Source: Candidatus Methylobacter favarea (GTDB taxonomy: Bacteria; Pseudomonadota; Gammaproteobacteria; Methylococcales; Methylomonadaceae). Taken from it: a DNA stretch of 35,078 bases. The stretch spans positions 1-35,078 of the forward strand of contig NZ_CADCXN010000072.1 in assembly GCF_902806695.1 (NCBI RefSeq), given 5' to 3'. Below are positions 7,933 to 15,726 of this stretch, in pieces (position 1 is the first letter of the stretch; each line of letters begins with the position of its first letter). The notes under the pieces were generated by a model. It worked only from the letters and a program-made list of their open reading frames with translations. It searched no databases and was not told the origin of the DNA. Made by a program: the position numbers and the translations under genes.

Positions 7933-8115
7933 ATGCAACAATTACCGTCAACCAGAAAAGCCGGTGCTGGAAAGTATAACTCGTCATCAGTGGATTTCAG
8001 AAGCTGCTTATATCAAAGCAGAAGCCAGGGGATTTGGCCTGGGCGGGAACTGGACGATTGGCTGGAAGCTGTCAATGAATTTTCCGGGCGGCTGGTAATT
8101 ATCTTTCAACTTTAG
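7933..8115 (+). pseudogene. DUF2934-type small protein, frameshifted
   Basis: Two frames together give a DUF2934-like peptide. The second frame reads ITRHQWISEAAYIKAEARGF; the first frame continues with PGRELDDWLEAVNEFS. The join is near 8030-8036 and needs one extra base. The only ATG (7933) is in the first frame, so a second shift, or a GTG start at about 7963 in the second frame, would be needed to begin translation. DUF2934 proteins are short, of unknown function, and common in methanotrophs and other soil bacteria. I call it a broken gene. Confidence 0.5.
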
Positions 8116-8139
8116 AGTAAGACGGGGCAATAATAATTA

Positions 8140-8350
8140 TAAGTTTGCATCAAGTAAATATCCCCGCTAAGCCGGGGCTATGTTGTGAACTTCTCAAAGC
8201 GGTATAAGGGGCCGCTACCTCGGTCCCACTTAAATAGCTACCTAAAGGCGCCGTTCAGCTCTAAAGATTCAATTGTTCAAATCTCTGATCTTCTTGTTTC
8301 TGGTGGCCTATGTATTCCCGGATCATCGTTTCTTCCCTAGTGTAAAAGCC
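8140..8350 (-). mobile_element. 3' remnant of an IS200/IS605-type element
   Basis: On the minus strand a frame ending at 8261 encodes a peptide including EETMIREYIGHQKQEDQRFE and ending QLNL, the typical C-terminus of IS200 TnpA (Y1 HUH transposase). The sequence before it has RFWGFYT where the family has a longer FWARGYF stretch, so it is internally deleted as well as 5'-truncated. Beyond the stop lies the GC-rich hairpin CCCCG-N6-CGGGG (8162-8177), typical of the subterminal hairpins these transposases recognise. The catalytic tyrosine and HUH motif are absent, so it cannot move by itself. Confidence 0.6.
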
Positions 8351-9190
8351 CCAGAATCGACAGATTTGTCGGCTTGATCTCGTCTATTCGTCCCCGCCTG
8401 AAGCTCAGAGGTGGCGGTGTTGATATCGGGTCATCTTCTGGCCCTAATGCCGTGCGCCTTGACATTGCATCCGGCTTTCATCGGTACCGGCTGCGGGACG
8501 TGGGGGCTCAGGGGTTCGGCCCCAGCCCTTCAATACCGCTTCCATCTGAGAGACGGAGGCCGCGCTTTGTGGTTCGGGAATACGCTACATACGCTTCTGC
8601 CAGAGTTTGAAGGGGTTTTTAACAAGGCGCACTGCCTCCGCTGGGGTAGCCTCTACCATCGCCAATTCCACCAGCGATCCCCCGGCCTTTTCAATGTCCA
8701 GCGGCATCCTCTGCCGACCAACTTTACCAAGGGCACTTTGTCTTCATCGTCAAGCGTTGACCCCGCTCAAGCGAGGACTCTGTAAACTTTTGCCAACACA
8801 GCGCTTACAAACCTGTTCGGCCTACCCGTTCGGCAAGCTGCCAATTTCTCAGCTGGCAACCCGGTTCGCCTTCATCGGCCAGCAAGACAATCTGGACATG
8901 CCGACCACAATAACCCAAACCGCGAAGGAGCTACAGGTTTCATGATTGTCTGGCTGGGCGTGCTAATGCAATAGGATTTATGGCAAGCCGAGTAGCAGCC
9001 ACGCCCAACTGTCAGGTGCATTGCGAGGCAGGCAGTATAAAAGTTGCTTGTTAAATGAAATATTACAGGCTGGATATGTCTCAGTAATAGATAAAAAAGC
9101 AGTGATCGACCTCGCAACAAGGCAAAAAGACAAAGATAAGGTTACATTTTCGAATTGATGCTCTGCCGGATGCGTTCTTAGCGGTTGAAT
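8351..9190. other. GC-rich stretch without a recognisable gene
   Basis: Between the IS200 remnant and the small membrane protein gene the base composition becomes clearly more GC-rich (about 8390-8930) than its flanks, then returns to AT-rich DNA. Open frames of 60-124 codons exist on the plus strand but overlap each other in two frames, show low-complexity or proline/arginine-rich translations, and have no convincing ribosome-binding sites. I recognise no domain on either strand. It looks like an inserted or decayed mobile segment joined to the IS200 remnant. Confidence 0.4.
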
Positions 9191-9210
9191 TTTTTATGAA
9201 GTGCGTCCAA

Positions 9211-9639
9211 TCAAATAAGGACCCAAAAAATCATACAGGTAACACTCGTCATAAAACCCATCGACCATTTGGCTTTTCCGAGTGCAGATAAACCGTGCCA
9301 ATATGCTGAAATTTGTTTTTTTAGCTGCCGCCAGGCGCGTGCGAGGTTGTCCATGCATTCCACGCATCGGTGCGGCAGGCTGCGCAACAGTTGGTATAGT
9401 TTGTACAACGGGTACCCGGCAATGGCCCACATGAGATAAAAAACAATGACTTGCGTATCATGAAGATCGGTATGGAAAATATATTCAATGAGTATGTCCA
9501 GCGAGAGCTCAATCAATTCGAATGACATATGGAGCAGCTCAAGCACTAGATCAAAGACTGTATCGATCATTACCAGGGCAAGCGCAATGACAGCCAGGAT
9601 TAAACCGAGGGCGGCTTTTCGATGAGTAAATAAAATCAA
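9211..9639 (-). CDS. Small membrane protein at the end of the efflux operon
   Basis: I do not recognise the family. I choose a TTG start at 9639 because GGAG lies 8 nt upstream; a longer frame from an ATG at 9777 would overlap the adaptor gene and begin with a polar, non-conserved-looking stretch. The resulting 142 residues have hydrophobic segments at about 8-26, 62-80 and 126-142, and an acidic amphipathic stretch between the first two (VFDLVLELLHMSFELIELSL). It lies about 100 nt downstream of the EmrA-like adaptor on the same strand, so a role with that pump is inferred from position only. Length and topology suggest an inner-membrane accessory protein. Confidence 0.6.
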   Translation of the reverse strand: MILFTHRKAALGLILAVIALALVMIDTVFDLVLELLHMSFELIELSLDILIEYIFHTDLHDTQVIVFYLMWAIAGYPLYKLYQLLRSLPHRCVECMDNLARAWRQLKKQISAYWHGLSALGKAKWSMGFMTSVTCMIFWVLI

Positions 9640-9737
9640 TGATAATTCTCCGAGTGATTGATTTGTCGGGCTTACCTGGCTTTGACGCCGACAATAACGC
9701 CACAGCCCATGCCCAGCCATATCATCAGCATCAGGCG

Positions 9738-10952
9738 CTAGAATTTTTTCGTGGCCCCCGCTTTGAGAGTACTGCAAGGCGGCTCTGAGGGCTGGTTTTT
9801 TTGAAGCAGATTATTGTCGATGATTTCCTGAGCCCTGGCCTGCGCATCGGCGAGCTCATCAATAAAGATGTCAGTCTCATACTCCTGGCTAGCAGCAGTG
9901 GCCAAGGAGTCGCTAAGCGGCCGTTTCGCGTCCCTGATGTCGATCGCGGTCAGAGTGGAAAGTCCCGGGCGAAGAGGATTTTTCAGTATCTCGTCTTTGC
10001 GCAAGGCAATGCGCACGGGTACGCGTTCGACGATATGAATAAAATTTCCGGCCGCGTTTTCAGGCGGCAGCAAGGCAAAGACGCTGCCGGTACCGGGCAC
10101 CAAACCTTCCACTGTGCCATGATAGATAAAGTGCTCCCCGTAAAGATCTACGCTAACCTCCGCCGGCTGGCCGGGCCGTATCTGTGCCATTTCGGTCTCC
10201 CGCAAGTTGGCCTCTACCCACAGATGCTCCAGAGGCACCAGGGTCATAAGCGTATCGCCGGGCTGAACCCGGTTTCCGACCTGAACCTTGCGCATGGACA
10301 CATAGCCTGAAACGGGGGCACGGATTTGCTGCCGCGCATAGTCAAGATAGGCGCTGATGAATTTATACTTGGCTGCTTCTACGTCCGGATGCAGTGTTCG
10401 GCTGGTGCCGCCCACTTTCGCTTCGATGGCTTCGACCTCCGCCTCGGCCTGCCGCATTTCGGCTTCCAGCGCTATCATCTGGTCTTCGGCATTTTGCACA
10501 GCCTGCTCCGATACCGAGCCGTCTGGCGCTGCCTGGCGTAATCGAGTCAAGTCATGGCGTACCCGGGCAAGCCGGGACGAGCGGGCGATCAGTTGTTGGC
10601 ACATTTGCCGATGCGTGGAAAAGACCGCGCCGATTTCGCGCACAACCTGTCCCAGTTCGCCTCGCCGCTGGCCTAAAGCAGTCTGCGCGCGATGCTCATC
10701 AAGACGCACCAGCAGATCCCCCTTGTTTACAAATTGACTTTCTTCGACCAATACCTGCGTGACGATACCCGTTGCATCCGCTTCCACCGGAATAAGATTG
10801 CCCGTAACGAAGGCATTATCGGTTTCCACCCGAAAGCGTCTGTAGTTCCACCAATAACCGGTATAAGCCAAAGCGCCGGCAGCCAGTATCAGCATAACTA
10901 TCAGGAGATAGCGATTGCGCCGGGCGCGAATAATCTTGGTATGAGTTGTCAT
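9738..10952 (-). CDS. EmrA/HlyD-family efflux adaptor (membrane fusion protein)
   Basis: This periplasmic adaptor links an inner-membrane MFS pump to an outer-membrane channel. A short cytoplasmic arginine-rich start is followed by a single membrane anchor at about 14-32. Next come the biotinyl-lipoyl half motif (TDNAFVTGNLIPVEADATG, VNKGDLLVRLD), a helical coiled-coil hairpin (about 80-190, rich in Q, E, A and R), and a second lipoyl half (IRAPVSGYVSMRKVQVGN). The beta-barrel domain includes GQPAEVSVDLYG. This order is that of EmrA-type HlyD proteins. Length is 404 residues. It lies downstream of the outer-membrane factor gene with a 172-nt gap, and an EmrB-like partner is in the same operon. 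Confidence 0.92.
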   Translation of the reverse strand: MTTHTKIIRARRNRYLLIVMLILAAGALAYTGYWWNYRRFRVETDNAFVTGNLIPVEADATGIVTQVLVEESQFVNKGDLLVRLDEHRAQTALGQRRGELGQVVREIGAVFSTHRQMCQQLIARSSRLARVRHDLTRLRQAAPDGSVSEQAVQNAEDQMIALEAEMRQAEAEVEAIEAKVGGTSRTLHPDVEAAKYKFISAYLDYARQQIRAPVSGYVSMRKVQVGNRVQPGDTLMTLVPLEHLWVEANLRETEMAQIRPGQPAEVSVDLYGEHFIYHGTVEGLVPGTGSVFALLPPENAAGNFIHIVERVPVRIALRKDEILKNPLRPGLSTLTAIDIRDAKRPLSDSLATAASQEYETDIFIDELADAQARAQEIIDNNLLQKNQPSEPPCSTLKAGATKKF

Positions 10953-11124
10953 AGGCAGTTATATCGGCAACGCCGGATTTTATTCTGGATTCAAATAGCG
11001 TTAATGGAAATTGATTAATCATCGGTCAAGCTCATCTGCAGCAGCATTTTTACCTAAATCCCTGGAGACTCTCGCGGCTGTATTTTTCTTATTCGTGGGG
11101 ATATCCAAGACCCTGATTATTGGG

Positions 11125-12657
11125 TTAACTCTGCCAGGGCAACCAACTGAACAGTTTCTTTTCAGGTTTCTGTTCGATAATCTTTAGATCATTCACATAG
11201 CCGCCGCCCAACGCTTCCATCAAATCCACAATGGCCACCAGCCTATCGGCTTCCAGCGTTTTCAAGGCATATTCCTGGTTCAGCACGGCATGCTGATGCG
11301 CCAGCAATGCCCGGCGATCATCGAGTCCACTGCGGAAACGAACCTGAGCAAAGCCGAGGTTTTCCTGTTGCGCAGCCAGCAGGCGGCCATGCGCTTCGAG
11401 TATGGAGCGCGATTCGCGCCAGCGGCTCAGGCTATCGGCTACTTCCTGCACGGCCTGCAACAAGGTTTTATTGTAAAGCTCCACCGCTTCATCGTATTCG
11501 GCCCGTTGCGCAGATAATTCGCCGCGCAGGCGTCCGCCTTCGAACCAGGGCAGCCGCAGTCCCGGCGCAATCCCGTAAGAGAAGCTGGAGCCCGAGAACA
11601 GCACATTGGCAAGAGAACTTGCCCCCTTCGTTAACCTGAGGGCATTTATACCGGCAAATGCCGTCAGATCGATAGTAGGCAGAAAGCTGGCTTTGGCTAC
11701 TTTGACCCGCTGCGCTGCCGCCTCAGCCCGATGCAGGGCGGCGGCGAGATCCGGACGGTGGCCGAGCAGTTCCAGCGGCAGCTTCGCAGGCAAGCGTATT
11801 TTTTCGGGACCAAGCGCGGTATCGATGAACAGGTTTTGGGTCGAATCGGGCCCATTGCCTATCAGCCTGGCCAGCAGGTTGCGCTGAATATCCAGCTGAT
11901 CGCGTATGGCCGCTTCGCGCTTATTGGCCTGTTCCAGTTCAATAGTTGCCTGCTTCACGCGGTCGGCTGAATCCAGGCCCAGCCGCAGCCGCGTGTTGTC
12001 CATAGCGAGCAGTTCGCGGCGCAGCTCAAGCATGGCTTGCGCCAGATCCAGCTGCTGCTTCAGGGCGCTGCCCTGTATATAGGAGCGGGCAATGGCGCTC
12101 GTCAACTCCAGCAAAACTTCGGCATGCTCGGCGTCCTCTGCAGCCGATTCGCCCAGCGCGGATTCGAGCGCGGCGCGATTTTTTCCCCAGAAATCGAATT
12201 CGTAGCGAAAGCTGAAAGGATTTATTTCGCCGAAAACAATATTTGCTCCCGCCGTTTCAGGATTGAGCCTGGAAAATACCCCATTTTCTGAAATACGCTT
12301 ATTTTCGAAATTCACCTCTGCGTCCAGAAACGGCAACAGCCTTGCGCCCTCCACGCGCGTCATGGCCTGCGCCTGACGCAAGCGCGCGGCAGCCACTTTG
12401 ACATCTCTATTTTCTTTTAGAGCTATATCCATGAGACTGTTTAGTTCCGAACTGCCGAATTCTCGCCACCAGCGCTCAGGCGGCCAAGGCTCGGCAGCAA
12501 GCGCTTTATCACGACCTGTATCGACTAGCGCTTGTTCCAGGGCTGGAGTTTTCATGAACTCGGCAGGCTTGTCGCCTGACGGGATCCAGGCGCAGCCGGC
12601 TATCAGAAGCATAACTCCCGCATAAATCCCCGAAACAAGAGTTTGAGCGCGCCTCAT
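11125..12657 (-). CDS. NodT-family outer-membrane efflux lipoprotein (TolC-like)
   Basis: This is an outer-membrane factor that forms the exit duct of a tripartite pump. The signal peptide ends in a lipobox, LIAGC, with lipid-modified C22. The mature part shows the OMF signature early (WWREFGSSELNSLMDIAL, RLRQAQAM) and a duplicated pattern of long helices (GHRPDLAAALHRAEAAAQRV; FRSGLDDRRALLAHQHAVLN). The 510-residue length is usual for NodT/OprM lipoproteins. It overlaps the upstream MFS gene by 4 nt (ATGA), which supports translational coupling. Substrate cannot be deduced from this component. Confidence 0.93.
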   Translation of the reverse strand: MRRAQTLVSGIYAGVMLLIAGCAWIPSGDKPAEFMKTPALEQALVDTGRDKALAAEPWPPERWWREFGSSELNSLMDIALKENRDVKVAAARLRQAQAMTRVEGARLLPFLDAEVNFENKRISENGVFSRLNPETAGANIVFGEINPFSFRYEFDFWGKNRAALESALGESAAEDAEHAEVLLELTSAIARSYIQGSALKQQLDLAQAMLELRRELLAMDNTRLRLGLDSADRVKQATIELEQANKREAAIRDQLDIQRNLLARLIGNGPDSTQNLFIDTALGPEKIRLPAKLPLELLGHRPDLAAALHRAEAAAQRVKVAKASFLPTIDLTAFAGINALRLTKGASSLANVLFSGSSFSYGIAPGLRLPWFEGGRLRGELSAQRAEYDEAVELYNKTLLQAVQEVADSLSRWRESRSILEAHGRLLAAQQENLGFAQVRFRSGLDDRRALLAHQHAVLNQEYALKTLEADRLVAIVDLMEALGGGYVNDLKIIEQKPEKKLFSWLPWQS

Positions 12658-14249
12658 GGCTCCTCCATTATTTCTTCAGCGCGAATGTCGCCCAGTTCTT
12701 CAGTCAGCGTGGGATGAACGCGTTGATAAGTGGGATAGGCCAGCCATACCAGTCCAGCCAGTCCGAGGAACAGGTAGCTAGCCAGCAAAAAGGCATCGTT
12801 CAGCGCCAGAATGGCCGCATGCTGCTTGATGATAGCGAGGAGTCTGCCTTTCACCATACTTGCCTCAAGACCGCTGTTTTCTAACTGTGAAGAAAACCCT
12901 TGCAGCATATCAATGGATGCGAACCTCCGGCCTCCGAAAGTATCGGCCAAATGCAATTGATGAAAGGGGCTGCGCCGAAATAGCACGACGCCCTGGCAGG
13001 TGATGCCGAGCGCGCCGGCTACAATTCGTATAAACCCCGCCTCTTCAGAGGCGCGCGCCTCTTGACTACCGGACAGTCCATGCAGAGTCAGCCGGGTCAG
13101 CGGCATAAAAAACGAGCCGAGAAAAAAGCCGAGCAGCAACATCGGCCAAAAAAGCTGATCAAATGAGCCGGGGTCATCGAACAGGCCTAGCCAGTAAAAG
13201 GTAACAGCGAAACCCAGCAGATTGAGGCTGGCCAGCAAACGGGCATCCAATTTCTTGGGCAGTTTGTGCATCCCTAAAGTTACCGGCACCGCAAGCAAAA
13301 TCATGGGCAGAAAAGCCATGCCCGCCAGAAAGGAGGAATAACCCAGCAATACCTGAAGCTGAACGATAAATACGGAGAGCAGCCCCTGCAGTGAAAAAAA
13401 TCCTGCCGCAAGGCAAATTACGCCTATGGTAAAATTACGGTGCGCGAACAGGCGGATATTAAACGCAGGGTGGCGTTTATCGAATTCCCAGATAATAAAG
13501 CAGGGCAGCGCAACGACCATAATGATCAGTATGCCGCGCAGCAAGGGCGAATCCAGCCAGTCAAAATCATTTCCCATGTTCAGAAGAGTCTGCATGCTGC
13601 CGAGAACCAAAGCCAGGAGTGCAAAGCCGATACCGTCGAAACGCGCGCGGCAATGCTGAAATCCCCGTCCGGCCAGCAATGAGCCGATAATGCCGGCGAT
13701 AGCCAGGGCGAGGGGAGCATTCAGATAATACAGATAACGCCAGCCCAGCCCGTCGGCAATCGCGCCGCCTATTGGAAAGCTGATGGTAAAAGGCATCAGC
13801 GTCACCAGCCCCCATATGCCAAGACCCAGCAATCTCAGTTGAGGCGGGTATTCTTTCAATAACAGCGATTGTCCGATAAAGAGCGTAACACCTCCTGAAA
13901 ATCCGAGCAGAATGCGCGCCGATACAAACAGCCATAAGCTCTGGCTGATGGCGCATAGGGAAGAAGCCAGAGCATAGACGATAAATGCTGCGATAAAAGA
14001 GCGATAATCGCCGAATCGGCCAGCCAGCCAGCGCGCAATCGGAAACGCCAAGGCCAGGGAGATCATGAAATCGGTCTGTGCCCAAGTGCCGAAGCTCGGC
14101 AGCACGCCGCCCAGATCGCCAGTGACATGAGGCAACAACGCAATATAGGCGCCGACATTGAACAACACGATTATGTGTCCCAAACCGAGCGCGACATTAA
14201 AAAGGACGAAGCGCCATCCGCGCAAGCTTTTGGCATAAACGATGGTCAT
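12654..14249 (-). CDS. EmrB-like DHA2-family MFS efflux transporter
   Basis: This is an inner-membrane proton-driven exporter with about 14 predicted transmembrane segments over 531 residues, the DHA2 (14-TM) topology of EmrB. The MFS loop 2-3 motif appears as ARWLAGRFGDYRS, and the antiporter region as ARILLGFSGGVTLFIGQSLL. It lies 5 nt after the lipoprotein gene and overlaps the outer-membrane factor gene by 4 nt. With the EmrA-like adaptor and NodT-like channel it makes a complete tripartite pump. The predicted sigma-54/NorR control suggests that the substrate is formed, or becomes toxic, during nitrosative stress; that is inference. Confidence 0.92.
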   Translation of the reverse strand: MTIVYAKSLRGWRFVLFNVALGLGHIIVLFNVGAYIALLPHVTGDLGGVLPSFGTWAQTDFMISLALAFPIARWLAGRFGDYRSFIAAFIVYALASSLCAISQSLWLFVSARILLGFSGGVTLFIGQSLLLKEYPPQLRLLGLGIWGLVTLMPFTISFPIGGAIADGLGWRYLYYLNAPLALAIAGIIGSLLAGRGFQHCRARFDGIGFALLALVLGSMQTLLNMGNDFDWLDSPLLRGILIIMVVALPCFIIWEFDKRHPAFNIRLFAHRNFTIGVICLAAGFFSLQGLLSVFIVQLQVLLGYSSFLAGMAFLPMILLAVPVTLGMHKLPKKLDARLLASLNLLGFAVTFYWLGLFDDPGSFDQLFWPMLLLGFFLGSFFMPLTRLTLHGLSGSQEARASEEAGFIRIVAGALGITCQGVVLFRRSPFHQLHLADTFGGRRFASIDMLQGFSSQLENSGLEASMVKGRLLAIIKQHAAILALNDAFLLASYLFLGLAGLVWLAYPTYQRVHPTLTEELGDIRAEEIMEEP

Positions 14250-14254
14250 GGAGC

Positions 14255-15286
14255 CTAACTGGTAGCTTCGGTATGGGCAGCGGGGGCGTATTGGCCGAGC
14301 ACGCTTAGCGGCAGCCCAAGCTCGTTCAGCTCATGAGTGATAAGCTTGGCCCCCATCTTTTGTACAGTCAGCTTGAACTTATCAGCCTCAGGGGCGAGCA
14401 ACGCCTGTGCCGAATCCTCAACAGAATAGGTTTTCGCCGAGGTTCTGGCTATGACCTGGCCGGTAGCGGGATCGATCAGCTTAATCATAACCATTAACGA
14501 AGTCTGGGCATCAAAAATCCTGTATCTTCCGATGCCTACTTCCACGATGGCATCAACGCCATTGGCCCGTCCACTCTGCCTGTAATCAATGGCGGATTTA
14601 TCCTGGCCGTACCAGGATTCAATGGCGTCATGCCAATTTCCGAGGTTAGCGTTACGGTCTTCTTTTGCCATAGGAAGCGGGTGATAATGCTTGCTCATAA
14701 TAGCCTTGACCTGGTTTGCCTTCAATTGGGAGACGACTTCCTGCGCCAGTATAAAAGTGGGTGACCAGTGGTTCTGAAGTGAAGCTTCAGGTTCCAGATG
14801 CAAAGTTTTTCCAGCGGAGTCCTGGGCCGGATGGATATCCGCTACGGCTACGCTGTCATCCGCACTTACAAGGCCGGCAATTAATACCCCGCCTGGATTT
14901 CTGTAAATCTTTTTTTCCAGTAGCAGAGATACAGGTAAGTTTTGGACAGATAAAGGCAGGTTTTGAAACTGATACTGACTGTAAACAGGACTTCGGGTTT
15001 CAAGCAGATCAGGAATTACCTCAAGCGGGGGGGATTCCACGGGCACAACCAGAAATGAGTGGATTTCCTGCAGCTTAGCGGCCGATGGCTTGATCGGTTC
15101 GGCCATGCAGCCGCTTAATACCAAAAGAAATGCCAGCAGTACGCTATAGTTTTTTAAGCGCGGCAAGATTTGCCAGAGAAGTAATTTCTTAAGGGTTGAA
15201 GGGCTATATTGATTTTTGCCAAAACTTGGTTCGGTTTTAGGTTGACTTCTTCCAATTGGAATGGTGGTGTAATAATTGTTTATCAT
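14255..15286 (-). CDS. Lipoprotein of unknown function, first gene of the efflux operon
   Basis: I do not recognise a named family. The protein has 343 residues, a hydrophobic signal segment at about 47-59 and a lipobox VLSGC with C60, so it should be lipid-anchored. The start at 15286 (MINNYYTTIP) has AGCAGGT upstream and gives an unusually long polar leader before the hydrophobic core; an internal TTG start at residue 41 is possible but lacks a ribosome-binding site. A middle segment (VDAIVEVGIGRYRIFDAQTSLMVMIKLIDPATGQVIARTSA) resembles the beta-rich core of periplasmic lipoproteins that sense or assemble at the outer membrane. It is the first gene after the sigma-54 promoter and lies 5 nt before the MFS gene. 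Confidence 0.75.
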   Translation of the reverse strand: MINNYYTTIPIGRSQPKTEPSFGKNQYSPSTLKKLLLWQILPRLKNYSVLLAFLLVLSGCMAEPIKPSAAKLQEIHSFLVVPVESPPLEVIPDLLETRSPVYSQYQFQNLPLSVQNLPVSLLLEKKIYRNPGGVLIAGLVSADDSVAVADIHPAQDSAGKTLHLEPEASLQNHWSPTFILAQEVVSQLKANQVKAIMSKHYHPLPMAKEDRNANLGNWHDAIESWYGQDKSAIDYRQSGRANGVDAIVEVGIGRYRIFDAQTSLMVMIKLIDPATGQVIARTSAKTYSVEDSAQALLAPEADKFKLTVQKMGAKLITHELNELGLPLSVLGQYAPAAHTEATS

Positions 15287-15310
15287 AATGACATACCTGC
15301 TATTAAATTA

Positions 15311-15327
15311 GGTTAATAAATTTAACC
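15311..15327. promoter_or_regulatory. Dyad GGTTAA-N5-TTAACC in the efflux operon leader
   Basis: A perfect 6+6-bp inverted repeat, GGTTAA and TTAACC around 5 nt, lies 24 nt upstream of the lipoprotein start codon. It could be a binding site for a second regulator or a small leader hairpin. A GC-rich hairpin (GCGCC/GGCGC, 15347-15362) sits next to it in the same leader. Confidence 0.35.
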
Positions 15328-15475
15328 CTTATAGTTAGTGACCGAAGCGCCACCGCGGGCGCGCGATCAGAGATTCACCTTGACATTAGCGGGTTTTTAA
15401 TCGGCAAACCCAAGCAAATAATGAAAAAGTAAGTTGTAAATCACCTAAGGCAACAAGCGCGGTCTTTGTAATACC

Positions 15476-15490
15476 GCAAAGATTATGCCA
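15476..15490 (-). promoter_or_regulatory. Sigma-54 (RpoN) promoter of the efflux operon
   Basis: Read on the minus strand the site is TGGCATAATCTTTGC, matching the sigma-54 consensus TGGCAC-N5-TTGC at all but one position, with the invariant GG and GC exactly 10 nt apart. It points leftwards into the lipoprotein/MFS/OMF operon, with a predicted transcription start near 15464 and a leader of about 180 nt. NorR is a sigma-54 activator encoded divergently, and two NorR-type sites lie upstream. This is a strong sequence match, not yet experimental. Confidence 0.75.
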
Positions 15491-15541
15491 CCGCGTATGT
15501 TATTGAATTTATTCATTAATTTTATAAGGTGATATTTCAAT

Positions 15542-15558
15542 GATGTCTAAATGACATC
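15542..15558. promoter_or_regulatory. NorR-type enhancer site 1
   Basis: A perfect inverted repeat GATGTC-N5-GACATC, containing GT-N7-AC, the core known for NorR enhancers in E. coli. It is centred about 86 bp upstream of the predicted start of the leftward sigma-54 promoter, a usual enhancer distance. Confidence 0.7.
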
Positions 15559-15654
15559 GTTTTTTAGAGAATAGTTCCGCATAAAATAGCTATATGCCTG
15601 TTATTTATAGTTTAACCGGCAGCTTCACTGACACTGTATAGCTGGACTTGACGA

Positions 15655-15667
15655 TGTCAAAATGACA
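15655..15667. promoter_or_regulatory. NorR-type enhancer site 2, close to the norR start
   Basis: TGTCAAAATGACA is a perfect dyad (TGTCA-N3-TGACA) and again fits GT-N7-AC. It is centred 111 bp from site 1 and about 65 bp upstream of the preferred norR start codon. From this place it could both activate the leftward sigma-54 promoter and repress norR itself, as NorR autorepresses in E. coli. An overlapping dyad TTGAC-GAT-GTCAA begins at 15648. Confidence 0.7.
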
Positions 15668-15726
15668 TAATATATATCAAATTGACTACATAGTAGTAAG
15701 CCATGTTAATTCCGGAGTCCGAAAAT

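Noticed and set aside
8374-8945. Three overlapping plus-strand frames in the GC-rich block
   Set aside because: They overlap in different frames, lack ribosome-binding sites and show no domain; kept only as an unexplained segment.
9801-10310. 169-codon plus-strand frame opposite the adaptor gene
   Set aside because: Antisense shadow of the EmrA-like gene, which has clear lipoyl and coiled-coil motifs.
13567-14085. 172-codon frame inside the MFS transporter gene
   Set aside because: Same strand but shifted frame within a convincing 14-helix transporter; no start signal or domain.
15621-15633. Possible third NorR site around a TGACA half-site
   Set aside because: Only one half matches; the left half does not fit GT-N7-AC, so I count two sites.
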